From Flavobacterium psychrophilum (GTDB lineage: Bacteria > Bacteroidota > Bacteroidia > Flavobacteriales > Flavobacteriaceae), in NCBI GenBank assembly GCA_945860385.1, contig CAMAQD010000001.1:62001-126000 (forward strand): 64,000 nt of DNA. The letters are read 5' to 3'. The position numbers and the translations under genes are program-made. Position 1 is the stretch's first letter; each line of letters starts with the position of its first letter. This document shows, one piece after another, positions 34,405 to 42,430 of the stretch. Below the pieces are notes generated by a model. The model worked only from the letters and a program-made list of their open reading frames with translations. It had not been told where the DNA came from and ran no database searches.

Positions 34405-35235
34405 TTACATAATCTTCACCGAAGTCATACTCAAAGAACCCGCCACTAATTTGTCATTAAACAAACTCAGTTCTTCGGTTTTATTTTTCAGCCCTAAAGT
34501 ATAAATCAAGGGCAAATAATGGTCTGGCGTAGGAATCGCTATTTGCAATGCCTTGCTTTGTTTTTCGTAATCAATAAGCGGTTGGAAGTTACCGTCCAAT
34601 AAATAATTATTGACTGTTTCCCTGGCTTCAATCGCCCAATCGTAGCCATAATTGTCTTTGTCAAAATTAGGAAAATCTACCAATTGCAAATTATGAACTA
34701 TGTTACCGCTTCCGATAATCAAGATTCCTTTTCGGCGTAAATCGCTTAATTTCTTGGCCAATTCAAAATGATATTCCGGCGGTTTGGTGTAATCAATACT
34801 CAACTGAATTACAGGAACATTGGCTTCGGGATACAAGTGTTTAATTACACTCCAAGCTCCGTGATCCAAACCCCAATGTTCGTCCAGTTCCACTTCAATT
34901 GGCTTTAGTAATTCTTTAGTTTCAATAGCTAATTCCGGGCTTCCCGGAGCAGGATATTGCACCTCGAACAAGGCTTGCGGAAAACCACCAAAATCGTGAA
35001 TCGTTCTGGGCATTTCCATCGCGGTGACTTTGGTTCCATTGGTAAACCAATGCGCTGAAATACACAAAATGGCGCTGGGTTGTGGCAAAGTTTTGGCCAA
35101 ATTCCGAAAGCCGGTCACAAATTGGTTTTCCTCGATGGCGTTCATCGGACTTCCGTGTCCCAGAAATAAAACCGGCATTTTTTCGGTGTTTGAAAAAGTG
35201 CTTGATATTTTATGTAAGTCGGTTAATGTGTTCAT
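34405..35235 (-). CDS. ygiD: 4,5-DOPA dioxygenase extradiol (YgiD/LigB-like)
   Basis: A 276-residue class III extradiol dioxygenase homologue with VLFLGHGSPMNAI (His metal ligand), CISAHWF (second His), WGLDHGAWSVIKHLYP and IGSGNIVHNLQ. YgiD cleaves L-DOPA at the 4,5 position to betalamic acid precursor; bacterial physiological role is unclear. It is the third gene in a minus-strand run helicase - VOC - ygiD with 12-base gaps. Confidence 0.9.
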   Translation of the reverse strand: MNTLTDLHKISSTFSNTEKMPVLFLGHGSPMNAIEENQFVTGFRNLAKTLPQPSAILCISAHWFTNGTKVTAMEMPRTIHDFGGFPQALFEVQYPAPGSPELAIETKELLKPIEVELDEHWGLDHGAWSVIKHLYPEANVPVIQLSIDYTKPPEYHFELAKKLSDLRRKGILIIGSGNIVHNLQLVDFPNFDKDNYGYDWAIEARETVNNYLLDGNFQPLIDYEKQSKALQIAIPTPDHYLPLIYTLGLKNKTEELSLFNDKLVAGSLSMTSVKIM

Positions 35236-35247
35236 GCAGAATAAAAT

Positions 35248-35649
35248 TTATAATTTATTATCTGTTCGCTCTATCAAATCCCAAAGGTTGCCATAGATAT
35301 CTGCAAAAACAGCTACTTTTCCATACGCTTCCATTAATGGTTTTCTAATAATTTCAACTTGATTATTTAATAAATTTTGATAATCTCTTTCAAAGTTATC
35401 CGTATTTAAAAATAGAAAAACACGACCACCAGTTTGATTACCTACTCTTTCTAACTGTTCTTTATTTACCGCTTTTGCCAATAACAAACTAAATCCATGA
35501 GAACCTTTTGGCGCAACCAAAACCCATCGCTTTGTATCATTTAAAATTGTATCCTCAATTAAATCAAAATGCAATTTTTGAGTATAAAAAGCAATGGCCT
35601 CATCATAATCAGCAACAACTAAAGCTAAATGAGCTATTCTCTGTTTCAT
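35248..35649 (-). CDS. VOC (glyoxalase/dioxygenase superfamily) protein
   Basis: A 133-residue protein with the paired beta-alpha-beta-beta-beta motif of the vicinal oxygen chelate fold: IAHLALVVADYDEAIAFYTQKLHFDLIED at the start and VAVFADIYGNLWDLIE at the end. The first His and the last Glu are the usual metal ligands. No specific reaction can be named. It sits 12 bases from genes on both sides. Confidence 0.88.
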   Translation of the reverse strand: MKQRIAHLALVVADYDEAIAFYTQKLHFDLIEDTILNDTKRWVLVAPKGSHGFSLLLAKAVNKEQLERVGNQTGGRVFLFLNTDNFERDYQNLLNNQVEIIRKPLMEAYGKVAVFADIYGNLWDLIERTDNKL

Positions 35650-35661
35650 TATTTATAATAT

Positions 35662-37083
35662 TTATTCCACGAAATTCTCGTCCTTAAAACCTATCAAATA
35701 TAATTTATTTTTCGCTCTCGTCATTGCCGTATACAACCATCGAATGTAATCTCTGTTAATGCCGTCAGGCAAATACGGTTGTTCGATAAAAACTGTATTC
35801 CACTGCCCACCTTGCGATTTATGACAGGTAATTGCGTACGAAAACTTTACTTGCAGGCCGTTGAAATATTCGTTGGCTTTCACTTTTTGGAATTTTTGAA
35901 ACTTGGTTTCGCCTTCGTAATCTTTCAAGACTTCCTGATACAATCGGTTGGACTCTTCGTAAGTCAAGGACGGCGATTCGCTTTTTATAGTATCTAATAA
36001 TAAAACCGTTTCAAATGGTTTTTGATTGGGATAATCAATCATTCTAATTTTTACATTGGCAAATTTAAAACCATACAACTCCTTAATATTAAAGATTTCC
36101 AAAACCTCTATAATATCACCATTGGCAATAAAACCGGCTTCGTCGGAATCTTTTAGCCAGAAATAATTATTTTTTACGACCATCAAAAAATCGCCCGTGG
36201 ACAATTCGTTTTCTTTATCCAATATTTTCGAACGGATTTGCTCATTATATTGATTGGCCCGTTTATTTGAACGAACTATGAAAGCAGTATCTTCAATACT
36301 ATAATTGCTGTAAGCCGAATTAATCGCATCCTGAATGTCATAACCATCTGTTAAGCGAACAATATCCTTGAATTTTTGGAGGTCAAATTTGAATTCATCT
36401 ATAAAGGAATCCTTCAACAATTCCCGAAGTTCGGTGGCATTAAATAAAATTCCAGAGTTTTCTTCCTGACGCATTACTTCGTCCAATTCGATATGTTCGA
36501 CTTCTTTATTGTAATTCATTCCCAAAGTTTGAATGTCCAAAGCCGGACTAATATCCAAATTCACGGGCGGTAATTGGGCAGTATCTCCCAAAAGAATCAT
36601 CTTGCAATTGGTTCCAGAATAGACATAGGAAATCAAATCGTCGAGCAAAGAACCGTTTTCGTACAACTTGGAATCGGAATTCGTGTCGGAAATCATTGAA
36701 GCTTCATCAACTATAAAAATGGTGTTGGTGTGTTTGTTTTGTTGCAAAGTAAACGAGACTCCGCCACCCGAAGACTTCTTTGGAAAGTAGATTTTTTTGT
36801 GAATCGTGAAAGCCGGTTTGTTCGAATAATTGGCTATTACTTTAGCCGCACGACCTGTTGGCGCCAGCAAAACATATTTTTTGTTGATGTCAAGCAGATT
36901 GTTGACGATGGTCGAAATCACAGTTGTTTTTCCCGTTCCTGCATACCCTTTCAAAACGAAAATCGTGTTATTATCATTTTCGGTCAAGAAAATAGCGATT
37001 TTTTGGAAAAATATATCCTGTTTATACGTCGGTGTAAAAGGAAATTTTTTCTGTAAAAGACTATAAAACAAGGAGGAATTCAT
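35662..37083 (-). CDS. RecD-like SF1 DNA helicase
   Basis: A 473-residue helicase: Walker A GYAGTGKTT (motif I), FIVDEASMIS (Walker B, motif II), LGDTAQLPPV (motif III), the UvrD-like C-terminal motif V TCHKSQGGQWNTVFI and motif VI WLYTAMTRAKNKLYLIG. This is the Dda/RecD2 type of SF1B 5'-3' helicase. The frame is open to 37143, but the extra 20 residues look random and homologues begin near MNSSLFYSLL, so ATG 37083 is chosen. It probably heads the run with VOC and ygiD. Confidence 0.85.
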   Translation of the reverse strand: MNSSLFYSLLQKKFPFTPTYKQDIFFQKIAIFLTENDNNTIFVLKGYAGTGKTTVISTIVNNLLDINKKYVLLAPTGRAAKVIANYSNKPAFTIHKKIYFPKKSSGGGVSFTLQQNKHTNTIFIVDEASMISDTNSDSKLYENGSLLDDLISYVYSGTNCKMILLGDTAQLPPVNLDISPALDIQTLGMNYNKEVEHIELDEVMRQEENSGILFNATELRELLKDSFIDEFKFDLQKFKDIVRLTDGYDIQDAINSAYSNYSIEDTAFIVRSNKRANQYNEQIRSKILDKENELSTGDFLMVVKNNYFWLKDSDEAGFIANGDIIEVLEIFNIKELYGFKFANVKIRMIDYPNQKPFETVLLLDTIKSESPSLTYEESNRLYQEVLKDYEGETKFQKFQKVKANEYFNGLQVKFSYAITCHKSQGGQWNTVFIEQPYLPDGINRDYIRWLYTAMTRAKNKLYLIGFKDENFVE

Positions 37084-37171
37084 TCGAGGATGGTTGATAA
37101 AAATGAACTTCAAATATAAGAATGAAATTTGAAGCAAAGACATAAAATAGCATTAGAATAAAAAAAAATTG

Positions 37172-37179
37172 TAAGTTTG
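37172..37179 (+). promoter_or_regulatory. Putative -7 promoter box (TAAGTTTG) of the DUF3822 gene
   Basis: TAAGTTTGC matches TANNTTTG(C) and ends 5 bases before the ATG at 37185, a spacing that suggests a leaderless or nearly leaderless mRNA. Confidence 0.4.
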
Positions 37180-37184
37180 CAACT

Positions 37185-38003
37185 ATGTCCATTAACACTA
37201 CCATTACCGACAAAAAATACAGAAAACTCTCGCTTCAGGTTTCCCTGACCGGGCTTTCATTTTGTGTTGTTGATACATTGAATCACGAGGTACTTTCCGT
37301 GAATGAAGTCCATTTTGACACCTTTCACAAAGCCACGAAAATCGAAGAATTGTTTGCCGATGCTTTCAGGGACAACCCTGAATTAAAGGATTCTTATGAC
37401 GAGATATTGGTGATTCACAACAACAATCTTTCGACTTTTGTGCCAGAACCGCTTTTTGACGAAAACTTCTTGGGAAGTTATTTGCAGTACAATACGAAGG
37501 TTTTTGATACCGATTTTTTTGCTTTCGACGAAATATCGAATTACCAAATGAATGCGGTTTACATTCCTTACGTGAACATCAATAATTTTTTTATTGACCA
37601 ATTTGGTTCTTTCGATTACAAACACGCCAATAGTATTTTGGTTACCAAACTTTTGGATGCCTCCAAAAACAATGATGACAAAAAGATGATCGTGAATTTC
37701 AATCCCGGACATTTTGAAATTGTTGTGGTACAAAACCAAAAGTTGCTTTTGTTCAATTCTTTCGATTATCAAACGCCGGAAGATTTTCTGTACTATTTGC
37801 TTTTCACTGCCGAACAATTGAATATGAATCCTGAGAATTTCAAATTGGAATTATTAGGAACCATTGCCGAGGAAGACGATTTTTATCAATTGGCTTTCAA
37901 ATACATTCGAAATGTATCCTTGTTTGACGTATCGAATTTGCAGAAAAACAATTCCTTTTCAACTGCCCAAAATCAGAAACATTTTATTTTATTCCAATCG
38001 TGA
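37185..38003 (+). CDS. DUF3822 family protein
   Basis: A 272-residue protein, soluble and acidic in its N-terminal half. Its typical opening is (Y)RKLSLQVSLTGLSFCVVDTLNHEVLSVNEV, with the repeated pattern IVNFNPGHFEIVVVQNQKLLLFNSF in the second half. DUF3822 is a Bacteroidota family of unknown function. The stop overlaps the GTG start of rsmD (GTGA, 38000-38003), so the two proteins are translated together. Confidence 0.85.
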   Translation: MSINTTITDKKYRKLSLQVSLTGLSFCVVDTLNHEVLSVNEVHFDTFHKATKIEELFADAFRDNPELKDSYDEILVIHNNNLSTFVPEPLFDENFLGSYLQYNTKVFDTDFFAFDEISNYQMNAVYIPYVNINNFFIDQFGSFDYKHANSILVTKLLDASKNNDDKKMIVNFNPGHFEIVVVQNQKLLLFNSFDYQTPEDFLYYLLFTAEQLNMNPENFKLELLGTIAEEDDFYQLAFKYIRNVSLFDVSNLQKNNSFSTAQNQKHFILFQS

Positions 38004-38596
38004 GAATCATTTCAGGTAAATATAAAGGAAGACGTATTTTTCCACCCAAAGGACTTCCCGTTCGCCCCACAACCGATATGTCAAAAGAAGCATTATTCAA
38101 TGTTTTGAATAACCATTTCAGTTTTGAAGGCTTGAAAATACTGGATTTATTTGCCGGAACCGGAAATATCAGTTTCGAATTTGCTTCACGTGGCAGCACG
38201 CCAATCACTTCTGTCGATGCTGATTTTGGTTGCGTAAAATTCATCAAGCAAGTTGCAGCCGAATATGACTTTAATATTGCAGCCACCAAAAGTGATGTTT
38301 TCACGTTTTTGGAAAGAAACAAAGCCACTTACGACATCATTTTTGCAGATCCTCCTTATGCTTTGGATCAAAAAACCTTTGATAAAATTGTCTTGACCAT
38401 TTTTGAAAAAGAAGCACTCCAAGAAGACGGAATGATGATTATTGAACATTCCAAATACACGAAACTTGACCACTTGATTCATTTTTCGTTCAAGAAAAGT
38501 TATGGTGGTTCGATTTTTAGTTTTTTCGAAATTGGAAAATCCGCTGGGGAAGAGATCGATGATGAAGAGTTATTTTCGGATTCTGAAGAAGAATAG
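38000..38596 (+). CDS. rsmD: 16S rRNA (guanine(966)-N2)-methyltransferase RsmD
   Basis: A 198-residue SAM methyltransferase starting MRIISGKYKGRRIFPPKGLPVRPTTDMSKEALFN, the RsmD N-terminus, with motif I ILDLFAGTGNISFE and the catalytic DPPYAL (residues near 114). It methylates G966 of 16S rRNA in the ribosome P site region. Start is a GTG that overlaps the DUF3822 stop. The C-terminal tail is acidic (EEIDDEELFSDSEEE), beyond the conserved fold. Confidence 0.92.
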   Translation: MRIISGKYKGRRIFPPKGLPVRPTTDMSKEALFNVLNNHFSFEGLKILDLFAGTGNISFEFASRGSTPITSVDADFGCVKFIKQVAAEYDFNIAATKSDVFTFLERNKATYDIIFADPPYALDQKTFDKIVLTIFEKEALQEDGMMIIEHSKYTKLDHLIHFSFKKSYGGSIFSFFEIGKSAGEEIDDEELFSDSEEE

Positions 38597-38677
38597 GTTG
38601 TGCGTTTCTTACTTAAAAATACTTTACATCTGTTATTACGAATAATCACGAGAAACATCATTAGTTACTCTCATTAT

Positions 38678-38704
38678 GAGATTTCTTCGTTCCTCGCAAT
38701 GACA
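38678..38704 (-). repeat. CATTGCGAGGAACGAAG-type intergenic repeat, 3' of rnpB
   Basis: On the reverse strand the sequence reads TGTCATTGCGAGGAACGAAG followed by AAATCTC. I recall this kind of word as an interspersed intergenic repeat in several unrelated bacteria. Here it lies just downstream of the rnpB 3' end, between rnpB and rsmD. Confidence 0.6.
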
Positions 38705-38717
38705 AAAAAAATAAAAA

Positions 38718-39025
38718 AAGCAGACCTATAAGCCGGATTCTGTCCCCAATAAATTGGAGCCTTATCATTTATCTAGGCACGAAATTGCTCGCGTGCTCCA
38801 TCTTTCTACCCTTCGACAACGGGCGAGAACCCTTAAATGCCGATATACTTGAAATTTCACCGCATAGAGTTTACCTGGTTTCACTACAGCATTACCTGTA
38901 CATACTTTCTGTTGCACTTGTCCTAATTCCGATAAATCGGAACCGACGGGCGTTACCCGCTATGCTTCTCTGTGGTGTCCGGACTTTCCTCCCCCGACGA
39001 GCGGGGACGATAAGGCGGTCTGCTG
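38718..39025 (-). ncRNA. rnpB: RNase P RNA
   Basis: The reverse strand holds the conserved core of bacterial class A RNase P RNA: 5' AGCAGACC pairing with 3' GGTCTGCT (P1), GAGGAAAGTCCGGAC (CR I), CACAGAGAAGCATAG, ACGGGTAACGCCCGTC stem region, GTGAAACCAGGTAAACTC, and 3' ACAGAATCCGGCTTATAGG (CR V). About 308 bases. A run of T on the RNA strand follows the P1 3' arm. It processes tRNA 5' ends with RnpA. Ends are placed at P1 and could be off by a few bases. Confidence 0.95.
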
Positions 39026-39028
39026 TGC

Positions 39029-39057
39029 AAATCTAGTGTAATTAATTCGTTTACAAT
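39029..39057 (-). promoter_or_regulatory. rnpB promoter (TTG-N18-TAGATTTG)
   Basis: On the reverse strand TTG (39057-39055) is followed after 18 bases by TAGATTTG (39036-39029); the P1 helix of RNase P RNA starts 4 bases after the box, as expected for a start of transcription at the mature 5' end. Confidence 0.7.
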
Positions 39058-39193
39058 ATTAAATTCGAATAAGTGTTTAGTGCCAAAATCTACATTTAAA
39101 ATACTTAGAATTTTAAAACACTTATCCCTAATTATATAACTCAAAAGCAACTTTACTCCATTACTTTTATAATTGATCAATATTAGAAAAGTT

Positions 39194-39511
39194 ATGGAAA
39201 AGCGAATGTATCACTATGCAACAGTTTCAAAAGCATTAAAAGAATTAGAAGAAAAAGGATTTACAATAGATTTCAACATTCAGGAAAGCAAAATTATAAA
39301 CAATCCTGATGATTTTGAAATTGTACATATTTACCGTTATGAAGGACAAACTGATCCTGGAGATGAAGCTACGGTCTTTGGTATTAAATCAAGAACGGGT
39401 GAAAAAGGAGTTTTTGTGGCTGGTTTAGCTGCTTTTGCAGATAAAAGTGCGGCAATGGTTTTAAATGAATTAAGTATAAAAGGGCATAAAGACGAAACTG
39501 AATCCAGATAA
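39194..39511 (+). CDS. Small conserved flavobacterial protein (often misnamed phosphoribosylpyrophosphate synthetase)
   Basis: A 105-residue protein with [47 protein letters not shown] and [22 protein letters not shown]. This small family is common in Flavobacteriia and some database entries call it PRPP synthetase, but the true Prs fold (about 310 residues with a PRPP loop) is absent, so that name should not be believed. ATG 39194 is preferred over the ATG at 39173, as homologues begin near M(E)(K)xMYxYxTxSxAL; a further in-frame ATG lies four codons downstream. Confidence 0.7.
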   Translation: MEKRMYHYATVSKALKELEEKGFTIDFNIQESKIINNPDDFEIVHIYRYEGQTDPGDEATVFGIKSRTGEKGVFVAGLAAFADKSAAMVLNELSIKGHKDETESR

Positions 39512-39521
39512 TTTATTTAGA

Positions 39522-40592
39522 ATGGGACGTTTAAAATCAAAACTCGAAAAAATTGGGAGAGATCCTAAAATTACAGCCAAAGCTGTAGGATTACGCTATT
39601 CTATAAATACGACCACAGGTTATTTTCGACTAAAGAAAAATGATATTTTCGTTTTTCTTGATCAAAACAAAAAGATGGTTCGAGACAAACAGATTCTTGA
39701 AAGAATCAACAAATTAGTCATACTCCCAGCTTGGGAAATGGTATGGATATCACCCTATGAAAACGGACATCTTCAAGCTACGGGCATTGATGCTAAAGGA
39801 AGAAAACAATACCGATATCATACCCAATGGAATAAAATAAGAAATCAGTCCAAGTTTTATAAACTCCAAAGTTTTGCTAATGCTTTACCAGCAATACGAA
39901 AACAAGTAGATAAGGATTTGAACAGAAATGGACTTCCGTACGAAAAAGTGGTGGCTTTGGTAATTAAATTAATTGAATTAACTAACATCCGAATTGGAAA
40001 TGAAGCTTACAAAAAATTATATGGTTCCTTTGGGATAACTACATTACAAGATAAGCACGTTCGTTTTATAAATTCAAAAATCTATTTTGATTTTGTAGGA
40101 AAAAAAGGTGTCATACACAAAATGGGAATTAAAAGTAGAAAACTGGCTAATCTTGTAAAAAAATGCAAAGATATTCCTGGTCAAGATTTATTTCAATATT
40201 ATGATGAAAATGGAAGTCCTCATACCATTGGTTCAGCGGATGTCAATAACTATATAAAAGAGAATGCACAGGAAGATTTTACCGCAAAGGATTATCGAGC
40301 TTGGGCTGGAACAGTAAATGCTTTGACTGCTTTTCAAAATCTTACACCAGCAGAAAATCAAACTGATTGTAAACGCAAAATTATTGAAGTACTGGATGAT
40401 GTGGCTTCAAAATTAGGAAATACACGTGCCGTTTGCAAAAAATATTATGTGGATCCTACTGTAATTGCTGCTTTTGAGAAAGGCTCGATATGGAAATACA
40501 AACCCAATCCGAAGAATACAGACTTACTTCCTGAAGAAAGTACATTATTAGAATTACTACAAAATGAAACTATAAGTGAAGTTATTTGTTGA
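39522..40592 (+). CDS. DNA topoisomerase IB
   Basis: A 356-residue type IB topoisomerase of the poxvirus/bacterial type. N-terminal DNA-binding domain (about 1-125), then the catalytic domain with Arg157 in IELTNIRIGNEAY, a KKG Lys loop, Arg259 in DYRAWAGT and the nucleophile Tyr309 in CKKYYVDP. It relaxes positive and negative supercoils through a 3'-phosphotyrosine. It stands 10 bases after the small conserved gene, so they may share a transcript. Confidence 0.92.
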   Translation: MGRLKSKLEKIGRDPKITAKAVGLRYSINTTTGYFRLKKNDIFVFLDQNKKMVRDKQILERINKLVILPAWEMVWISPYENGHLQATGIDAKGRKQYRYHTQWNKIRNQSKFYKLQSFANALPAIRKQVDKDLNRNGLPYEKVVALVIKLIELTNIRIGNEAYKKLYGSFGITTLQDKHVRFINSKIYFDFVGKKGVIHKMGIKSRKLANLVKKCKDIPGQDLFQYYDENGSPHTIGSADVNNYIKENAQEDFTAKDYRAWAGTVNALTAFQNLTPAENQTDCKRKIIEVLDDVASKLGNTRAVCKKYYVDPTVIAAFEKGSIWKYKPNPKNTDLLPEESTLLELLQNETISEVIC

Positions 40593-40635
40593 TAATGATT
40601 AAAAAATGTTTAGTATTGTATATCAATATTGAATT

Positions 40636-41301
40636 ATGAAACTGCACAATCTATTCCTTTTAATTATTTTCTTTTTAAATATTAATAATTCATTTGCCTG
40701 TAAGTGTGTTGAATATGATAGAGAAAAAATGGTTGAATATGGTTTGCATAAATATGATATAGTATTTTATGGAGAACTAATAGAACGTGATACTATTAAT
40801 CAAACCTATAGTTTTAAAATCATAGAACTTTTCAAAGGAATTTTTATATCAAAGACTATTGAAGGTGTTTCTGAAGGAAGTGATTGTGGATTATTTCCAG
40901 ATAAAAAAGGATTATGGATTGTTTATGGAAATTTCAACGATGAGAATATAATATCCCTGAGTATGTGTTCACCAACACAATCACAAAATTTTGGCCCTGG
41001 TTGGCCTCCTCCTCCAGAATTTAAACGTGATAAATTTGGCAAAATCATTGAACCCACTGAAACAGATTTTAAAATCAACTACTTAGAATTCAAAATAGAA
41101 TCATTAAGAAGTTTTATTTATCAGTTAGAACAATTAAGAGCCTATAAATTATCTCAAAATAAAATCCCTAAAAATCAGAAAAACACATTATATGACAGAG
41201 GTCTGATCATTTCTTTGATTATCAATATGCTATTGTTTTCAATCCTTATTTTTATCTTGGTACAGAAAAGATTTTCTACAAATAAACAAATTACCAAATA
41301 A
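40636..41301 (+). CDS. Exported Cys-containing membrane-anchored protein of unknown function
   Basis: A 221-residue protein: signal peptide MKLHNLFLLIIFFLNINNSFA followed at once by CKCVEYDRE, an OB-like beta region (about 30-100, with DIVFYGEL...YSFKIIELFKG...SDCGLF), a polar central stretch and a C-terminal membrane helix (about 187-210). The exported CxC start plus TYSFKI/VFxGxL pattern is reminiscent of netrin/TIMP-like modules, only as a hint. Function unknown. Confidence 0.7.
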   Translation: MKLHNLFLLIIFFLNINNSFACKCVEYDREKMVEYGLHKYDIVFYGELIERDTINQTYSFKIIELFKGIFISKTIEGVSEGSDCGLFPDKKGLWIVYGNFNDENIISLSMCSPTQSQNFGPGWPPPPEFKRDKFGKIIEPTETDFKINYLEFKIESLRSFIYQLEQLRAYKLSQNKIPKNQKNTLYDRGLIISLIINMLLFSILIFILVQKRFSTNKQITK

Positions 41302-41319
41302 ATAAATCAACTAAAATCT

Positions 41320-41327
41320 TATATTTG
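41320..41327 (+). promoter_or_regulatory. Putative -7 promoter box (TATATTTG) of dnaX
   Basis: TATATTTGC matches TANNTTTG(C) and ends 17 bases before the ATG at 41345. A -33 TTG is not visible. Confidence 0.45.
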
Positions 41328-41344
41328 CTAACCAATAAAATTCT

Positions 41345-42430
41345 ATGGAACAATTTGTAGTATCGGCTCGTAAATATCGTCCACAAACCTTTAATGATGT
41401 TGTGGGACAAAAGGCTATTACCAATACTTTGTTGCACGCCATAGAAAGCAATCACTTGGCTTCTGCCCTATTGTTTACAGGTCCTCGAGGTGTTGGAAAA
41501 ACAACTTGCGCCCGAATTCTTGCCCGGAAAATCAACCAACCAGGTTATGACGACCCGAATGAAGATTTTGCTTTCAATGTTTTCGAATTGGATGCTGCTT
41601 CAAACAATTCTGTTGATGATATTAGGAATTTGATTGACCAAGTTCGAATTCCGCCACAAACTGGACAATACAAGGTTTACATTATTGATGAGGTTCATAT
41701 GTTGTCTTCGGCAGCTTTTAATGCGTTCTTGAAAACATTGGAAGAACCGCCAAAACACGCCATTTTTATATTGGCCACGACCGAAAAACACAAAATTATT
41801 CCGACGATCCTTTCTCGTTGCCAGATATTTGATTTCAAAAGAATTACCGTCAAAGATGCTAAAGAACATCTTGCGGAAGTGGCTTTTAGCCAAGGCGTAA
41901 ATTGCGAAGACGATGCTTTACATATTATTGCTCAAAAGGCCGATGGTGCAATGCGTGATGCTTTGTCAATTTTTGACAGAGTGGTTTCCTATTGTGGTAG
42001 TAACTTGACACGTCAAGCTGTTACCGAAAACCTGAATGTGCTGGATTATGAAACTTACATCACGGTCACCGATTTGATTTTAGAAAATAAAATCCCGGAA
42101 TTATTAATCACTTTCAATGATATTCTTTCCAAGGGATTTGATGCACATCATTTTGTTTCAGGATTGGCATCGCATTTTAGGGATTTATTGGTTTCAAAAA
42201 CTCCTTCGACATTATCCTTATTAGAAGTTGGCGAACAGGCCCAAAAATTATATGCTATCCAATGTCAAAAAGCATCACAGGATTTCTTGTTGAAAGGAAT
42301 TGAAATTGCAAATGACTGCGATTTGAAATACAAAGTGAGTCAAAACCAGCGACTGCTTGTTGAACTTTGCTTGATGCAACTAGCCTCCATCACCTTTGAT
42401 GGAGAAAAAAAAAAGTTGACCCATTTATAA
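41345..42430 (+). CDS. dnaX: DNA polymerase III gamma subunit (zero-frame product of dnaX)
   Basis: The zero frame encodes 361 residues: GPRGVGKTTCAR (Walker A), VYIIDEVHMLS (Walker B), ATTEKHKIIPTILSRC (sensor 1 and SRC motif), and the collar domain ending LVELCLMQLASITFDGEKKK. It then stops at TAA 42428-42430, five codons after a run of ten A. The Zn ribbon usual between Walker A and B in Escherichia coli DnaX is not evident. The end point lies at the domain III/IV border, which is where gamma ends in other bacteria. The tau-like remainder is open in the -1 frame (42412-43101). Programmed slippage or a sequence error could explain this. Confidence 0.9.
   Translation: MEQFVVSARKYRPQTFNDVVGQKAITNTLLHAIESNHLASALLFTGPRGVGKTTCARILARKINQPGYDDPNEDFAFNVFELDAASNNSVDDIRNLIDQVRIPPQTGQYKVYIIDEVHMLSSAAFNAFLKTLEEPPKHAIFILATTEKHKIIPTILSRCQIFDFKRITVKDAKEHLAEVAFSQGVNCEDDALHIIAQKADGAMRDALSIFDRVVSYCGSNLTRQAVTENLNVLDYETYITVTDLILENKIPELLITFNDILSKGFDAHHFVSGLASHFRDLLVSKTPSTLSLLEVGEQAQKLYAIQCQKASQDFLLKGIEIANDCDLKYKVSQNQRLLVELCLMQLASITFDGEKKKLTHL
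42385..42414 (+). promoter_or_regulatory. Candidate dnaX frameshift/slippage signal (hairpin plus A10)
   Basis: An 8-bp perfect stem CTCCATCA / TGATGGAG (42385-42392 and 42397-42404, 4-base loop) is followed directly by ten A (42405-42414) and then GTTGAC. Zero frame stops at 42428. The -1 frame has a stop just before the run (TGA 42397-42399) and is open downstream to 43101, so switching must happen within the A run. RNA polymerase slippage or ribosomal -1 shifting are both possible. Confidence 0.6.

Noticed and set aside
38785..39180. Open frames on both strands over 38785-39180
   Set aside because: They overlie the RNase P RNA gene and its promoter. The RNA core motifs are unmistakable and the peptides have no family features.
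39194..39511. Phosphoribosylpyrophosphate synthetase
   Set aside because: The 105-residue product lacks the Prs fold and PRPP-binding loop; such naming is an annotation carry-over.
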